Below, piece after piece: positions 16,823-26,253 of a stretch of 64,000 nt of DNA. The position numbers and the translations under genes were made by a program. This DNA comes from Lentilactobacillus raoultii (GTDB lineage: Bacteria > Bacillota > Bacilli > Lactobacillales > Lactobacillaceae): positions 79,015 to 143,014 of the forward strand of contig NZ_LS422981.1 in assembly GCF_900411375.1 (NCBI RefSeq), in the 5' to 3' direction. The notes beneath the pieces are model-generated. The model saw only the letters and a program-made list of their open reading frames with translations, made no database searches and was not told the DNA's origin. Each line of letters starts with the position of its first letter. Positions within the stretch are counted from its first letter, which is position 1.

Positions 16823-17782
16823 ATGACAAATGAAGGAAAAATGACAACTATCGCGATTCATGCTTATGGCGATGAAAACCAACTGGTTCAACAATCGTTG
16901 GCGATCCCAACAATTAAGGACAACCAACTCTTAGTCAAAGTTCAAAGTATCGGTGTCAATCCCATTGACTGGAAAACCAGAAAGGGCTTGCGTCAAAGCC
17001 GCTACCCTTTTAATTTTCCAATCGTTCTGGGTCAGGAAATGGCGGGCACCGTTGTGAAAGTCGGCCAAAACGTCACCGATTTTAAAGTGGATGATGAAGT
17101 CATTGGCTACGGAACGCCAAGTAATCGAGGGACATACGCTGAATATTACGCCATCGATGCCGACCAAGCTGCCATCAAACCAGCCGACCTTTCCTTTGAG
17201 GAATCAGCTGGCCTTGGGTTAGCCGGCACCACTGCCTGGGAAGCTTTATTTGATGCCGGTCAATTAAAGGCTCACCAGACTGTCCTAATTCTGGCCGGCT
17301 CAGGTGGCGTTGGTTTAATGGCTATCCAATTGGCCAAGAATGCCGGTGCTCACGTTATTACAACGACCAGTGGGAAAAACATTCCGCTACTTAAACAATT
17401 AGGAGCCGATGAGGTGATCGATTACACCAAAGACCACTTTTCAACTAAGGTTTCAAACGTCGACCTGGTTTTCGATACCCTTGGCGGTGATAACCAACGG
17501 GCCGCCTTCAGAGTGGTTAAACCGGGTGGCCGAGTCATTTCAATCGTGGAAACTACTGATCAAGCAGCTACCTTAAGCGACCAGTACGGCGTTTCGTTTG
17601 AAAAGATCAACGCTCACCCCGACAAAAAAGTCATTTCATCTTTGGCCAAGATGTTCGGTGCCAAAAAGTTAATCGTTCGAGTTGCTGAAGACTTACCATT
17701 TACCGTTGAAAACGTCCGGCGCTTACACCGTGAAAGTGAAGCCGGCCACGTTGTGGGTAAATTGATTATGAATGTTAATTAG
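16823..17782 (+). CDS. NADPH:quinone reductase-like medium-chain oxidoreductase
   Basis: Protein of 319 residues. It has a GroES-like N-terminal domain (SIGVNPIDWKTRKG, FPIVLGQEMAGTVVKVG) and a Rossmann domain (VLILAGSGGVGLMAIQLAK) of the zinc-independent medium-chain dehydrogenase family. Such enzymes reduce quinones, enones or aldehydes with NADPH. ATG 16823 follows AGGAAGAGGTGATTCAA; the upstream GTG at 16814 lies in the ribosome binding site. Substrate not predictable. A bidirectional terminator follows. Confidence 0.88.
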   Translation: MTNEGKMTTIAIHAYGDENQLVQQSLAIPTIKDNQLLVKVQSIGVNPIDWKTRKGLRQSRYPFNFPIVLGQEMAGTVVKVGQNVTDFKVDDEVIGYGTPSNRGTYAEYYAIDADQAAIKPADLSFEESAGLGLAGTTAWEALFDAGQLKAHQTVLILAGSGGVGLMAIQLAKNAGAHVITTTSGKNIPLLKQLGADEVIDYTKDHFSTKVSNVDLVFDTLGGDNQRAAFRVVKPGGRVISIVETTDQAATLSDQYGVSFEKINAHPDKKVISSLAKMFGAKKLIVRVAEDLPFTVENVRRLHRESEAGHVVGKLIMNVN

Positions 17783-17787
17783 GTAGA

Positions 17788-17823
17788 CAAAAAGGCCAGC
17801 TGATTACTCAGCTGACCTTTTTA
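17788..17823. terminator. Bidirectional terminator
   Basis: AAAAGGCCAGCTGA and TCAGCTGACCTTTTT hairpin with T runs on both strands. Confidence 0.75.
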
Positions 17824-17990
17824 ACGGTACCCATGCAACTGCATGAATAGACTTCTTGGACTCCACAATCCGCTGAAGTCAGGCACCACAAATCCGTGCT
17901 TAAAATGTGCCCCGTTATCTAAAAATATCACCTAGTCGCTTGCGCGAACAGCATAATGCTGCGTGATCTTTCTCGACTCATCGCATCCTT
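17824..17990 (-). ncRNA. Candidate small RNA or small leader transcript
   Basis: On the minus strand -35 TTGTTT (18016-18021), 17 bases, then an extended -10 TGGCATAAT (17993-17998 core) start a transcript that would end at the terminator at 17788-17823. It contains a 17-codon ORF (17928-17981, with AAAGGATG before it) and GGCAC/GTGCC and GACTTC/GAAGTC pairings. The promoter sits at the end of the lysine-rich protein gene. No known RNA family is recognised. Confidence 0.3.
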
Positions 17991-18022
17991 TAATTATGCC
18001 ACAAACCATCTCAAAAAACAAC

Positions 18023-18616
18023 CTACTTCTTTTCAGCAACTTTCTTAGTAGTCCTTTTTCTAGTCTTCGTCTTTGCTTGGGCTTTCTTGGTCGTTGTCTT
18101 CGATTTGGCTTTAGCTTTCGGCTTAGCCTTGGCTTTCTTCTCATCGGCTTCTTTTTCTGCTTGAGTCTTCATGTTTTCCTGAACAGCGGCTAAATGATCG
18201 GCAACCCAATCATTCATCATTGGCAGGTATTGCGCCATGTGATCAAGGTAATCATGAGCTGAAGCGACTTCATCAATTCGCAAACCGGAAACATTAACGT
18301 ATGGCGAACTCATCACAATGTATACATTAACCGGTAATCGATCCTCATCCGAAATCATTTTATCAATTCGCTTGATATCTTGTAATGGTAAGTTGATCAG
18401 GTTAGTTTCCAACCTGATCACCACATCCGTATCACTCACTTGGATTTCGCCGTACCCAAGCTTCCCAAGGTTTAATTGCTCCTCTACATAATCATAAACG
18501 GCTGCCATAGTCTCATCGGGATGAGCAACCAGTTTTGCCAGAGTCGCTTTAATTGTTTTATGTTCAAGCTTCTCATCCATCACATCTGCAATGAAACTCG
18601 TTACATCTCTATCCAA
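18023..18616 (-). CDS. Hypothetical protein with lysine/alanine-rich histone-like tail
   Basis: Protein of 197 residues. Residues 1-145 form a globular, acidic alpha/beta domain I do not recognise (DVVIRLETNLINLPLQDIKR, PVNVYIVMSSPYVNVSGLRI). Residues about 150-197 are a low-complexity tail of Lys, Ala, Thr and Arg similar to histone H1-like tails, which often bind nucleic acid or polyphosphate non-specifically. The gene is 10 bases downstream of a small membrane-protein gene and probably co-transcribed. The start ATG 18616 lacks a strong ribosome binding site in view, so coupling is likely. Function unknown. Confidence 0.75.
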   Translation of the reverse strand: MDRDVTSFIADVMDEKLEHKTIKATLAKLVAHPDETMAAVYDYVEEQLNLGKLGYGEIQVSDTDVVIRLETNLINLPLQDIKRIDKMISDEDRLPVNVYIVMSSPYVNVSGLRIDEVASAHDYLDHMAQYLPMMNDWVADHLAAVQENMKTQAEKEADEKKAKAKPKAKAKSKTTTKKAQAKTKTRKRTTKKVAEKK

Positions 18617-18626
18617 ATTCTTTCAC

Positions 18627-19064
18627 CTATTTCTTTAATTGTTTGTTTTTATTAAGTTGCTTTGCCAGTATCTCCCGTTGAAAAATACCTCTAAGCTTAA
18701 AGGCTAGGATAAACCAATAAAAATTAATAATCACGCCAAACGCACTTAGCATCGCCATGATCAGCTTCACAATAATGTTTGCATCGCTCCCCGTAAACAT
18801 CGTTGTTAACATGCCGACAAAGCCGACTGTATAAATGGCTACTACGACCGCCATCAAATAATAACTGAGCCTAACTTTTAAATAGGCCAGCAAAATCGTT
18901 GCCAGGTAAAAAACGCTTGCCAAAATTGTCACTCTAACCGCTTCAGAAAGCCTAACTGGTCGATCAAGCCGCATAAATCCCAACGTCATTAGCCAGTTGA
19001 CTAGTAGAAAAAAGACTAGTGAAATGATCGCCCAGTAAATAACCTTCTTTTCTTCATTTTTCAA
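18627..19064 (-). CDS. Hypothetical membrane protein with four to five segments
   Basis: Protein of about 145 residues starting MKNEEKKVIYWAIISLVFFL. It has four or five hydrophobic segments and a basic C-terminus. The frame extends to TTG 19106, but the TTG at 19064 has GGAGGATTATTT directly upstream, so it is the likely start. It is the first gene of a pair with the lysine-rich protein downstream. Not recognised. Confidence 0.65.
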   Translation of the reverse strand: MKNEEKKVIYWAIISLVFFLLVNWLMTLGFMRLDRPVRLSEAVRVTILASVFYLATILLAYLKVRLSYYLMAVVVAIYTVGFVGMLTTMFTGSDANIIVKLIMAMLSAFGVIINFYWFILAFKLRGIFQREILAKQLNKNKQLKK

Positions 19065-19156
19065 AAATAATCCTCCAATAATTCCAATAAAAAAAGATAA
19101 ACTCAATTAGAATTTATCTTCATTCTGACACTTTCAGTTTAACGTATTTATAAGTT

Positions 19157-20167
19157 TTAGAAAAGCATATTCAAAAAATCTTCTTCCGGAATGCCGGTAA
19201 AGTATTGATTCAGATCAACATCTTTCAATGCGTTGGCAACGTCTGAGCGTTCGAATCGAACACCCTTTAATTTATCTGCCAATTCACCAACATCCTTTGG
19301 TCCAAAGAAATCTCCGAAGAAGGTGACGTTTGAGATCTTGCCATCATCAACTTGGAAGCGAGCATCGATCGTCCCGTTCGTAAAGTGTTGACGTTTCTTA
19401 ACCGTAAACTCAGGTGAATTACCATAAACCCAATTCCAGTTATTGTAAACATCGTCAAAAATCTTGTCAATGCCCTTTTTATCTTCATCGGTCAAATGAT
19501 ACTCCCGATCCTTAATTTTCGATAAATCATCAACGTGGAAGAGTTCTTTTAGTAGTCGATCACGAAATTCCGGAGTCGTTAGGTCTTGATATTCAGGTGA
19601 AAGATACGGCTTCAAATTAGTAACCCGGGAACGAACAGATTTAATTCCTTTTGACTTGATTTTATCTTCTGGAACCGTCAGTGCCTTGGGAATCACCGAC
19701 AGATCAACATCCAGCATTAATGTCCCGTGGGAGAAAGTCTTGCCATTCTTCGTGTACATGGCATTCCCGGAGAATTTCTTACCATCGACCAGAATATCGT
19801 TTCGGCCACTAACTTCCGCAGAAGTGGCGCCCATGTCATGCAAAGCATCGACGACCGGTTGAACGAAGGACTTAAAGTCACCAAATTCCTCGCTGTCACT
19901 GTCAACTACGAAGCTAAAGCACAAGTTACCAAGATCCTGATAAACGGCGCCACCACCGGAGAGCCGCCGCGTCACCACGATGCCGTGCTCATCAACGTAC
20001 TTCTTGTTGATTTCTTCAAGCGTATTCTGATTTCGGCCGACAATGATACATGGGCCTTCAATATAAAACAGTAACAAAGGTTCATCAAAGTTAATTTCAT
20101 TCATCAAATACTGTTCGGTTGCTAAATTGCGGCGAATGTCGTTGGATTTCATGACGTAGTAATACAT
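19157..20167 (-). CDS. lplA: Lipoate--protein ligase
   Basis: Protein of 336 residues. It has the LplA/LplJ signatures RRLSGGGAVYQDLGNLCFSFV and KFSGNAMYTKNGKTFSHGTLMLD (the lipoyl-AMP binding lysine in KKFSGNA) and a C-terminal accessory domain. It activates free lipoate with ATP and attaches it to E2 or GcvH proteins. Start ATG 20167 follows AAAAGGGGTTATTCTTGTT. Monocistronic, with a cre-like site about 55 bases upstream, so catabolite control is plausible. Confidence 0.93.
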   Translation of the reverse strand: MYYYVMKSNDIRRNLATEQYLMNEINFDEPLLLFYIEGPCIIVGRNQNTLEEINKKYVDEHGIVVTRRLSGGGAVYQDLGNLCFSFVVDSDSEEFGDFKSFVQPVVDALHDMGATSAEVSGRNDILVDGKKFSGNAMYTKNGKTFSHGTLMLDVDLSVIPKALTVPEDKIKSKGIKSVRSRVTNLKPYLSPEYQDLTTPEFRDRLLKELFHVDDLSKIKDREYHLTDEDKKGIDKIFDDVYNNWNWVYGNSPEFTVKKRQHFTNGTIDARFQVDDGKISNVTFFGDFFGPKDVGELADKLKGVRFERSDVANALKDVDLNQYFTGIPEEDFLNMLF

Positions 20168-20221
20168 AACAAGAATAACCCCTTTTCATTTATACTTTCA
20201 CAAGACAATGGTAGCACCTCA

Positions 20222-20235
20222 CGTAAGCGATTACA
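20222..20235. promoter_or_regulatory. cre-like site before lplA
   Basis: CGTAAGCGATTACA matches about 12 of 14 positions of an ideal palindromic cre. It lies 55 bases from the lplA start. Confidence 0.45.
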
Positions 20236-20397
20236 ATCACAAACTGTCTTTCACTGATTCCTTAGTAAAAAGACCATTTTCAGCAGTTTTTGACGTCAAT
20301 TGTGAATTATTTATTTTGAGCCGTTAATTCCAAATCTTCTTTTCCGGCGTCCAATCGCTGGGTTACGCACACTGTTGATTACAACCAGCGCCAATAA

Positions 20398-20406
20398 TGT
20401 TATAGT
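20398..20406 (+). promoter_or_regulatory. Extended -10 promoter of the usp gene
   Basis: TGTTATAGT: a TG motif with TATAGT (5 of 6), about 35 bases before the start codon. A TTGATT lies upstream at a slightly long spacing. Confidence 0.5.
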
Positions 20407-20440
20407 TAAGGTAAGAACAAATCGATGACGGGGTGATCAC

Positions 20441-20911
20441 ATGGAAGACCAAAATTATAAAAACATCCTTGTACCAGTTGACGGTTCAGCCGTCACCAAT
20501 TCAGTATTAAACCGAGCAATTTCCGTTGCACTAGCTAATCATGCACACTTAGACATCTTAAACATTTTGGAAGTCAACCAATTTAATCAAACTTATGGAA
20601 GTGCCGTAAGTGGTGACGTTGTTTTCAAATTAACTGAAAATACAGAAGATAAACTGAAAGAAATGAAACAGAAAGCTTTGGATGCCGGCGTTAAAGATGT
20701 TAACATCCACATTCGGTTTGGTAATCCCAAGCCAATCATTGCGCGAGAATTTCCTCATGATCATGATACAGATGTCATTGTGATCGGCTCTACTGGATTA
20801 AGCGCGGTTGAGCGATTAATCATTGGTTCCGTTACCAGTTACGTAACCCGAACCGCAATTTGCGATGTCTTAATCGTTCGGTCCAAGAACGATCCTAAGC
20901 AACCAAAATAA
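20441..20911 (+). CDS. Universal stress protein (UspA family)
   Basis: Protein of 156 residues with a single Usp domain: NILVPVDGSAVTNSVLNRA at the start and the ATP-binding loop VIVIGSTGLSAVERLIIGSVTSYV near the end (G-2x-G-9x-G-S/T pattern). These proteins are induced by stress and often bind ATP. Start ATG 20441 follows ACGGGGTGATCAC. Monocistronic with its own promoter and terminator. Confidence 0.92.
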   Translation: MEDQNYKNILVPVDGSAVTNSVLNRAISVALANHAHLDILNILEVNQFNQTYGSAVSGDVVFKLTENTEDKLKEMKQKALDAGVKDVNIHIRFGNPKPIIAREFPHDHDTDVIVIGSTGLSAVERLIIGSVTSYVTRTAICDVLIVRSKNDPKQPK

Positions 20912-20930
20912 CTTTTTAATATTAAAAATG

Positions 20931-20966
20931 CAGAAACCGGGCCAATTATCGGTCCGGTTTCTTTCA
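20931..20966 (+). terminator. Terminator after usp
   Basis: AGAAACCGGGCC and GGTCCGGTTTCT hairpin followed by TTC; moderate T run. Confidence 0.65.
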
Positions 20967-20995
20967 GTCTGAACTAAGCGAGGTATTAGCCAACC

Positions 20996-21904
20996 GTGCA
21001 AACCAAATGGACTTTTGAAGCTCCCGTTCCCCAAATGATGGACGGCCAATCACTGCGTAATCTGCTCCACCAACACTGGTTACTCCCCAAACATCTAATT
21101 TTTAGTTTGCGATCCAACAAACGCGTATTAGTAAACGGCCATTACTTGCCAGTGAATTTTCCAGTTCATGATGACGATAAAATAGAGATGACATTTTTAC
21201 CAGCTGATTTTCGCAATCCATTTCCTAATGTGATACCAGATTCAGCCGCTAACTTGGCAATCCTTTACGAGGATCATAACCTGATTGTCGTTAACAAACG
21301 TAGAGGCGACAAAACCCATCCCAATCAACCGGGAGAAGTTGGCGCTACGATTAACCATCTGGCCGCTTACTTGGCACCCCAAGACACTTTACCTTATATG
21401 ATTCACCGCTTGGATCAGGAAACCAGCGGCGCTATCTTATTTGCGAAAAATCCGGTAGTGGTGCCACCACTGGTTGCCAATTTGGCAGCCAAACGTATTC
21501 AGCGAACTTATTTGGCTTGGGTGACGGGCACCGAAATCCCAGATCAGGGAACCATTAAGTTACCAATCGGCCGAGATCCTCAAGATCAACGCAAACGAAA
21601 AGTTAATGGAGTGGCAGCCGTGCCTGCATTAACGCACTATCAAGCCATTCAAAAATTAGCCGGCGACACGTTGTTAGCCATTCAATTAGCGACTGGCCGG
21701 ACCCACCAAATTCGGGTACATTTCGCTGCGATCGGCCACCCACTAGTTGGTGACCCATTGTATGCCCCGGACGACAAACAGCCATTTTTACTACTCCATT
21801 CATGGAAAATTATTTTACCATTGCCCTTCAGCGAAAAAGCAATTACCGTCACTGCCCCATTACCGCCACATTTTACTAATTTTCGATCGTCATTGTTGGG
21901 TTAG
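20996..21904 (+). CDS. RluA-family pseudouridine synthase
   Basis: Protein of 302 residues. It has an S4-like N-terminus and the RluA catalytic motif MIHRLDQETSGAILFAKN with the catalytic Asp, followed by LATGRTHQIRVHFAAIGHPLVGDPLY. It converts uridine to pseudouridine in rRNA (RluD/RluC type). The start is GTG 20996, with GAGGT 11 bases upstream. Target position in rRNA cannot be read from sequence. Confidence 0.9.
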   Translation: MQTKWTFEAPVPQMMDGQSLRNLLHQHWLLPKHLIFSLRSNKRVLVNGHYLPVNFPVHDDDKIEMTFLPADFRNPFPNVIPDSAANLAILYEDHNLIVVNKRRGDKTHPNQPGEVGATINHLAAYLAPQDTLPYMIHRLDQETSGAILFAKNPVVVPPLVANLAAKRIQRTYLAWVTGTEIPDQGTIKLPIGRDPQDQRKRKVNGVAAVPALTHYQAIQKLAGDTLLAIQLATGRTHQIRVHFAAIGHPLVGDPLYAPDDKQPFLLLHSWKIILPLPFSEKAITVTAPLPPHFTNFRSSLLG

Positions 21905-21995
21905 CAAGTCAATTATCAATCTCGTTAACTGCAATTGCTCTGTAAGTCCCTTATACTTAGAGGAAAGTATTCAATTCAAGGAGGAGACTCGACTC

Positions 21996-23462
21996 ATGAC
22001 AAATCACATTTTGGCAACTCATTCGGCTACTCAGCTCACAAACCTGATTCGCAATCACCAAGTTTCACGCATTGACCTGGTGAACGACCTATTGACCACA
22101 ATTAAGCAAGAAAACTCTCAGCTTAATGCGGTGACTCATCTATGGCCGGAGCGGGCCTTAAAAATGGCAACCGACTTCGAGGACCATGGCCAACCGTTTG
22201 CCGGCGTGCCAATTCTTTTAAAAGGGCTTGGCCAATCGTTTAAGGGTGAAATTGATTCCGGCAGTTCTCATTTACTTCGAGACTACATCGCGCCTAAGAC
22301 CAATAACTTTGTCAAGAGACTTTTAGACGCCGGCTTGATCCCAGTTGGTGAAACCAATGCGCCGGAATTTGGTTTTAAAAATGTTACTGATTCAAGTCTG
22401 TATGGTAACGCTCATAATCCTTGGAATCTTGAGTACCAACCAGGTGGTTCTTCTGGCGGTTCCGCTGCGGCAGTCAGTGCTAACTGGTTGCCCATCGCTG
22501 CCGGTAACGATGGTGGGGGCTCCATCCGAATCCCGTCGTCTTTTTCCGGCACGATTGGCTTAAAGCCGACTCGCGGCCGCGTGCCAACCGGTCCAGATGA
22601 GTGGCGCGGTTGGCAGGGCGCTTCGATTAACTTTGCGATTACCAGAAGTATTCAGGATACTGCCAAGCTATTGGACGCTTTAGCCGTTGTCCAAATGGCC
22701 GCACCATTTCAAGTCCCACTGCCAGAACACGATTTTGAAAGTACGTTGAATGAATTATCCAAACAGCCTAAAATTGCTTTTTCAACCCATTCACCCGTCA
22801 ACACCCCAGTTTCCGATGAAGCTAAAGCAGCCGTTAAAGAAGCCGTCACTTTTTTGGAAAATCAGGGATATGCAGTGACTGAAGCCCAAGTACCCGTTGA
22901 CGGTGTTCAACTCATGCAGACCTATTACACAATGAACGCTGGTGAAACCGCGACGATGTTTGCCAACATGCACCTTGATGATCAGACCATTCACGATAAC
23001 GTTGAGCCACTAACCTGGGCACTCAATGTGGCCGGTAAGACCGTTTCAGCCGTTCAATACAGCCAAGCGTTGGCCTTTTGGGATCAGGTTGCCGCAGCCA
23101 TGGATCAGTTTACTAATCAATACGATCTTTACCTAACTCCGACGACTGCCTATCAGGCGCCCAGAATTGACCAGCAATTGGTTTCCAAGGAAAACATGGC
23201 AAAGTTGCTTAATATTAGCTCGTTTTCGCCAACTGAACGTCTCCAAATTATTTGGGATCAGTGGCTGCCCGCGCTAACCATCTCACCCTTTACTCAACTT
23301 GCCAATATCAGTGGTCAGCCGGCAATTAGCTTACCAACCTACGTTGGCGATAACGGGTTACCAATCGGGATCCAAGTTATGGCTAAAAAGGGACGTGAAG
23401 ATTTACTATTACAAGTTGGTCATCTATTCGAAGAAGCTCAAAAGCTTAAATTCAAAGCATAG
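21996..23462 (+). CDS. Amidase (amidase signature family)
   Basis: Protein of 488 residues. It carries the amidase signature with its Ser-cisSer-Lys triad: lysine in GVPILLKGLGQ, the glycine/serine stretch GGSSGGSAAAVSANWLPI, and GNDGGGSIRIPSSFSG. It hydrolyses a carboxamide; it is closer to free-standing amidases than to GatA because no gatB or gatC is nearby. ATG 21996 follows AAGGAGGAGACTCGACTC. The frame is open 83 codons further upstream into the rluA gene, but that part is not coding. Confidence 0.88.
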   Translation: MTNHILATHSATQLTNLIRNHQVSRIDLVNDLLTTIKQENSQLNAVTHLWPERALKMATDFEDHGQPFAGVPILLKGLGQSFKGEIDSGSSHLLRDYIAPKTNNFVKRLLDAGLIPVGETNAPEFGFKNVTDSSLYGNAHNPWNLEYQPGGSSGGSAAAVSANWLPIAAGNDGGGSIRIPSSFSGTIGLKPTRGRVPTGPDEWRGWQGASINFAITRSIQDTAKLLDALAVVQMAAPFQVPLPEHDFESTLNELSKQPKIAFSTHSPVNTPVSDEAKAAVKEAVTFLENQGYAVTEAQVPVDGVQLMQTYYTMNAGETATMFANMHLDDQTIHDNVEPLTWALNVAGKTVSAVQYSQALAFWDQVAAAMDQFTNQYDLYLTPTTAYQAPRIDQQLVSKENMAKLLNISSFSPTERLQIIWDQWLPALTISPFTQLANISGQPAISLPTYVGDNGLPIGIQVMAKKGREDLLLQVGHLFEEAQKLKFKA

Positions 23463-23481
23463 AATTTTTTAATAAGTCCAC

Positions 23482-23517
23482 AAAAAGACGGAAAACGCGA
23501 TGTTTTCCGTCTTTTTT
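23482..23517. terminator. Bidirectional terminator amidase / phosphoketolase
   Basis: AAAAGACGGAAAAC and GTTTTCCGTCTTTTTT hairpin between convergent genes. Confidence 0.8.
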
Positions 23518-23545
23518 GGGTTTTAGTAATTAATAGTTAATTGAA

Positions 23546-25936
23546 TTACTTGTTGAGTGGTTCCCAATTCCATGATGTTACTTCTGGAAGGTCAGTACCA
23601 ACCTCACGGATGTAACGATTATGCTTCTCAACAATGTTGTTCATACGTTGGATGAAGTAGCCACCCTTAACAGCGTATGAAGGAACATTCCGGATAGCAT
23701 CCGCAGCTAAGTGGAAACGATCCAATTCGTTCAGAACACGCATGTCAAATGGTGTCGTAATATCACCATTTTCACGATAACCGTGAACGTGAAGGTTGTG
23801 GTTGTGACGATCGAAGAAGATATCCTTGATCATATCTTCGAAACCATGCCATGCAAAGATGACTGGTTTGTCAGTTGTGAACAAGTTATCGAATTCTTCA
23901 TCACTTAAGCCACGAGGATCCTTCTTAGGTGAGTTCAACTTCAAGATGTCAACAACATTGATGAAGCGAATCTTCAAGTCTGGGAATTCTTTATTCAAGA
24001 TTGAGATAGCAGCCAAGGCTTCCAAGTTAGGTTCGCTACCAGCGGCAGCAAAGACAACATCAGGTTCTTGACCTTGATCAGTTGATGCCCAGTCAATATA
24101 ACCGAGACCATTCTTAACCAAGTTTTGAGCTTCATCCATTGAGTACCACTGACGACGTGGGTGCTTGGATGTCACAATCAAGTTGATCTTTTCGTAAGTT
24201 CTGAAGGCAACGTCACCAACAGCTAATAATTCGTTAGCATCAGCTGGCAAGTATTCACGAATGAACTCAGGCTTCTTTTCAGCCAAATGAGTTAACATCC
24301 CTGGATCTTGGTGGGTGTAACCATTATGATCTTGTTGGAAAACAGTTGATGTATCAACAAAGTTCAATGATGGGTAATCTTTTCTCCAGTATTGTTCTGA
24401 AGCTTTACGCAACCACTTGAAGTGTTGAGTCAACATTGAATCAACTACTCGTCCGAATGATTCGTAAGTTGCGAAGAAGCCGTGACGACCAGTCAGAATG
24501 TAGCCTTCAAGCCAACCTTCTGCTTGATGTTCTGAAAGTTGTGAATCAATCACCCGGCCATGGTTGGCAAGATCTTCATCATAAGGTTCATGAATGTCTT
24601 CCATCCACTGACGCTTGTCGTTATCAAGCAAGCTGTAGAGACGGTTAGACTTAGTTTCATCAGGACCGAAGCCACGGAAAGTTGTTGGGTTCAATTGAGC
24701 CACAGCATCCAACCACTTGGACCATTCGATCATATCCTGACGTTGGTCAACACCACGCTTGTCAAATTTAACTTCGAAGTCACGAACGTTAGGCAGCTTC
24801 AATGGTTCCGGCTTGATCCCACCGTTTGTAATCGGGTTAACTGACATGCGTCGATCGCCTTTAGGGGCAACTTCACGAATTTCCGGCTTCAAAGTGCCAT
24901 TTTCGTCAAATAATTCTTCAGGCTTGTATGACTTCAACCAATCAACTAATTCATCGGCATGTTCCATATCATTTGCGTCAACCGGAATTGGCACTTGGTG
25001 AGCACGGAATGAGCCTTCGATTGGGTTACCGTCAAGATCCTTCTTAGGACCAGTCCAGCCTTTAGGTGAACGGAAGATGATCATTGGCCATACTGGCAAT
25101 TTAACATTGTCAGGTGTTTCGTTTTCACGAGCATTCTTTTGAATGGACTTGATCTTTTCAATAACAGTATCCAATGTCTTAGCAAATTCTGCTTCAACTT
25201 CTGCATGATCAGTGTCAGCAGTTGCTTCAACAAAGTGAGCTTCCCAGCCCATTCCCTTGAAGTAATCCTTCAAGTCTTCGTCACTCATTCGTGAAAGAAT
25301 GGTTGGGTTGGAAATCTTGAATCCGTTCATGTTAATGATCGGCAAAACAGCACCGTCAGTAATTGGGTTGATAAACTTGTCTGAGAACCATGATGCAGCC
25401 AATGGACCAGTTTCTGATTCACCATCACCAATTTCAACAGCAGCGATTACATCCGGGTTATCCAAGATAGCACCGGTACCGTGTGAAAGTGAGTAGCCAA
25501 GTTCGCCACCTTCGTGGATTGAACCCGGAGTTTCCGGAGCAGCATGGGAAGCCACACCACCTGGGAATGAGAATTGTTTGAATAACTTCTGCATACCCTT
25601 TTCATCTTGAGAGATATTCGGATAAATATCTGAATAACTGCCATCAAGATATGAGTTGGAAACCATTACTTGGCCACCATGACCTGAACCTTCAATATAG
25701 AACATGTTCAAATCATATTTGTTGATGGCACGGTTCAATTGAGCGTAGATAAAGTTTTGAGAAACAATTGTCCCCCAGTGACCAATCGGCTTGATCTTAA
25801 CGTCATCTGACTTCAAAGGACGCTTGAGCAATGGATTGTCACGCAAGTATAACTGACCTACTGAAAGGTAATTAGCGGCACGCCAGTACTTGTCCAGAAG
25901 ATCCAAATATTCTTTGGAATCGTAATCTACTGTCAT
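23546..25936 (-). CDS. xpkA: Xylulose-5-phosphate/fructose-6-phosphate phosphoketolase
   Basis: Protein of 796 residues, the full family length. It splits xylulose 5-phosphate with phosphate into acetyl phosphate and glyceraldehyde 3-phosphate, the key step of heterolactic fermentation. Visible signatures: [51 protein letters not shown] and the thiamine-diphosphate motif [20 protein letters not shown]. Start ATG 25936 follows AGAAGGAGTGTTAATTA. A promoter lies about 100 bases upstream, and a GntR gene lies further up on the same strand. With zwf, gnd and adhE it defines the organism's central route. Confidence 0.97.
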   Translation of the reverse strand: MTVDYDSKEYLDLLDKYWRAANYLSVGQLYLRDNPLLKRPLKSDDVKIKPIGHWGTIVSQNFIYAQLNRAINKYDLNMFYIEGSGHGGQVMVSNSYLDGSYSDIYPNISQDEKGMQKLFKQFSFPGGVASHAAPETPGSIHEGGELGYSLSHGTGAILDNPDVIAAVEIGDGESETGPLAASWFSDKFINPITDGAVLPIINMNGFKISNPTILSRMSDEDLKDYFKGMGWEAHFVEATADTDHAEVEAEFAKTLDTVIEKIKSIQKNARENETPDNVKLPVWPMIIFRSPKGWTGPKKDLDGNPIEGSFRAHQVPIPVDANDMEHADELVDWLKSYKPEELFDENGTLKPEIREVAPKGDRRMSVNPITNGGIKPEPLKLPNVRDFEVKFDKRGVDQRQDMIEWSKWLDAVAQLNPTTFRGFGPDETKSNRLYSLLDNDKRQWMEDIHEPYDEDLANHGRVIDSQLSEHQAEGWLEGYILTGRHGFFATYESFGRVVDSMLTQHFKWLRKASEQYWRKDYPSLNFVDTSTVFQQDHNGYTHQDPGMLTHLAEKKPEFIREYLPADANELLAVGDVAFRTYEKINLIVTSKHPRRQWYSMDEAQNLVKNGLGYIDWASTDQGQEPDVVFAAAGSEPNLEALAAISILNKEFPDLKIRFINVVDILKLNSPKKDPRGLSDEEFDNLFTTDKPVIFAWHGFEDMIKDIFFDRHNHNLHVHGYRENGDITTPFDMRVLNELDRFHLAADAIRNVPSYAVKGGYFIQRMNNIVEKHNRYIREVGTDLPEVTSWNWEPLNK

Positions 25937-26189
25937 TAATTAACACTCCTTCTAAGATTTAACAACAAAGCTACTGTATAGAATGTTCGTAAAATTCATC
26001 AATTAGCCTGATCAATTTACAACATTAATACTACACTATTTTTTCTAATAGTCAACCTTTTAGCAAATTGATACGGTCCAATTAAAATCGTCTAAAAATC
26101 CTATACTTGTCTGCCATTATGAGTGATTCATCAAAATTAGTCCACTAAAAAGTCAAATTTGTAACAATTTTTTCAAAATTTTTTCCAAA
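25937..26189. other. Phosphoketolase upstream region
   Basis: About 250 AT-rich bases holding the phosphoketolase promoter. ATTGATCAGGCTAATTGAT at its left side contains two AATTGAT-type repeats that might be an operator, but this is only suggestive. Confidence 0.4.
26028..26055 (-). promoter_or_regulatory. Promoter of the phosphoketolase gene
   Basis: Minus strand: -35 TTGACT (26050-26055), 16-base spacer, -10 TAGTAT (26028-26033). Confidence 0.6.
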
Positions 26190-26223
26190 ATAAAACACCA
26201 CCCAATTTTAGTTGGATGATGTT
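26190..26223 (-). terminator. Terminator of the GntR gene
   Basis: AACATCATCCAA and TTGGGTGGTGTTTTATTTT on the minus strand, about 30 bases after the GntR stop codon. Confidence 0.65.
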
Positions 26224-26253
26224 GGCTGAACTCACAATAATTTCAATTTGATT

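Noticed and set aside
21747..21995. 83-codon upstream extension of the amidase reading frame
   Set aside because: It overlaps the rluA gene, has no ribosome binding site, and AAGGAGGAG lies directly before ATG 21996.
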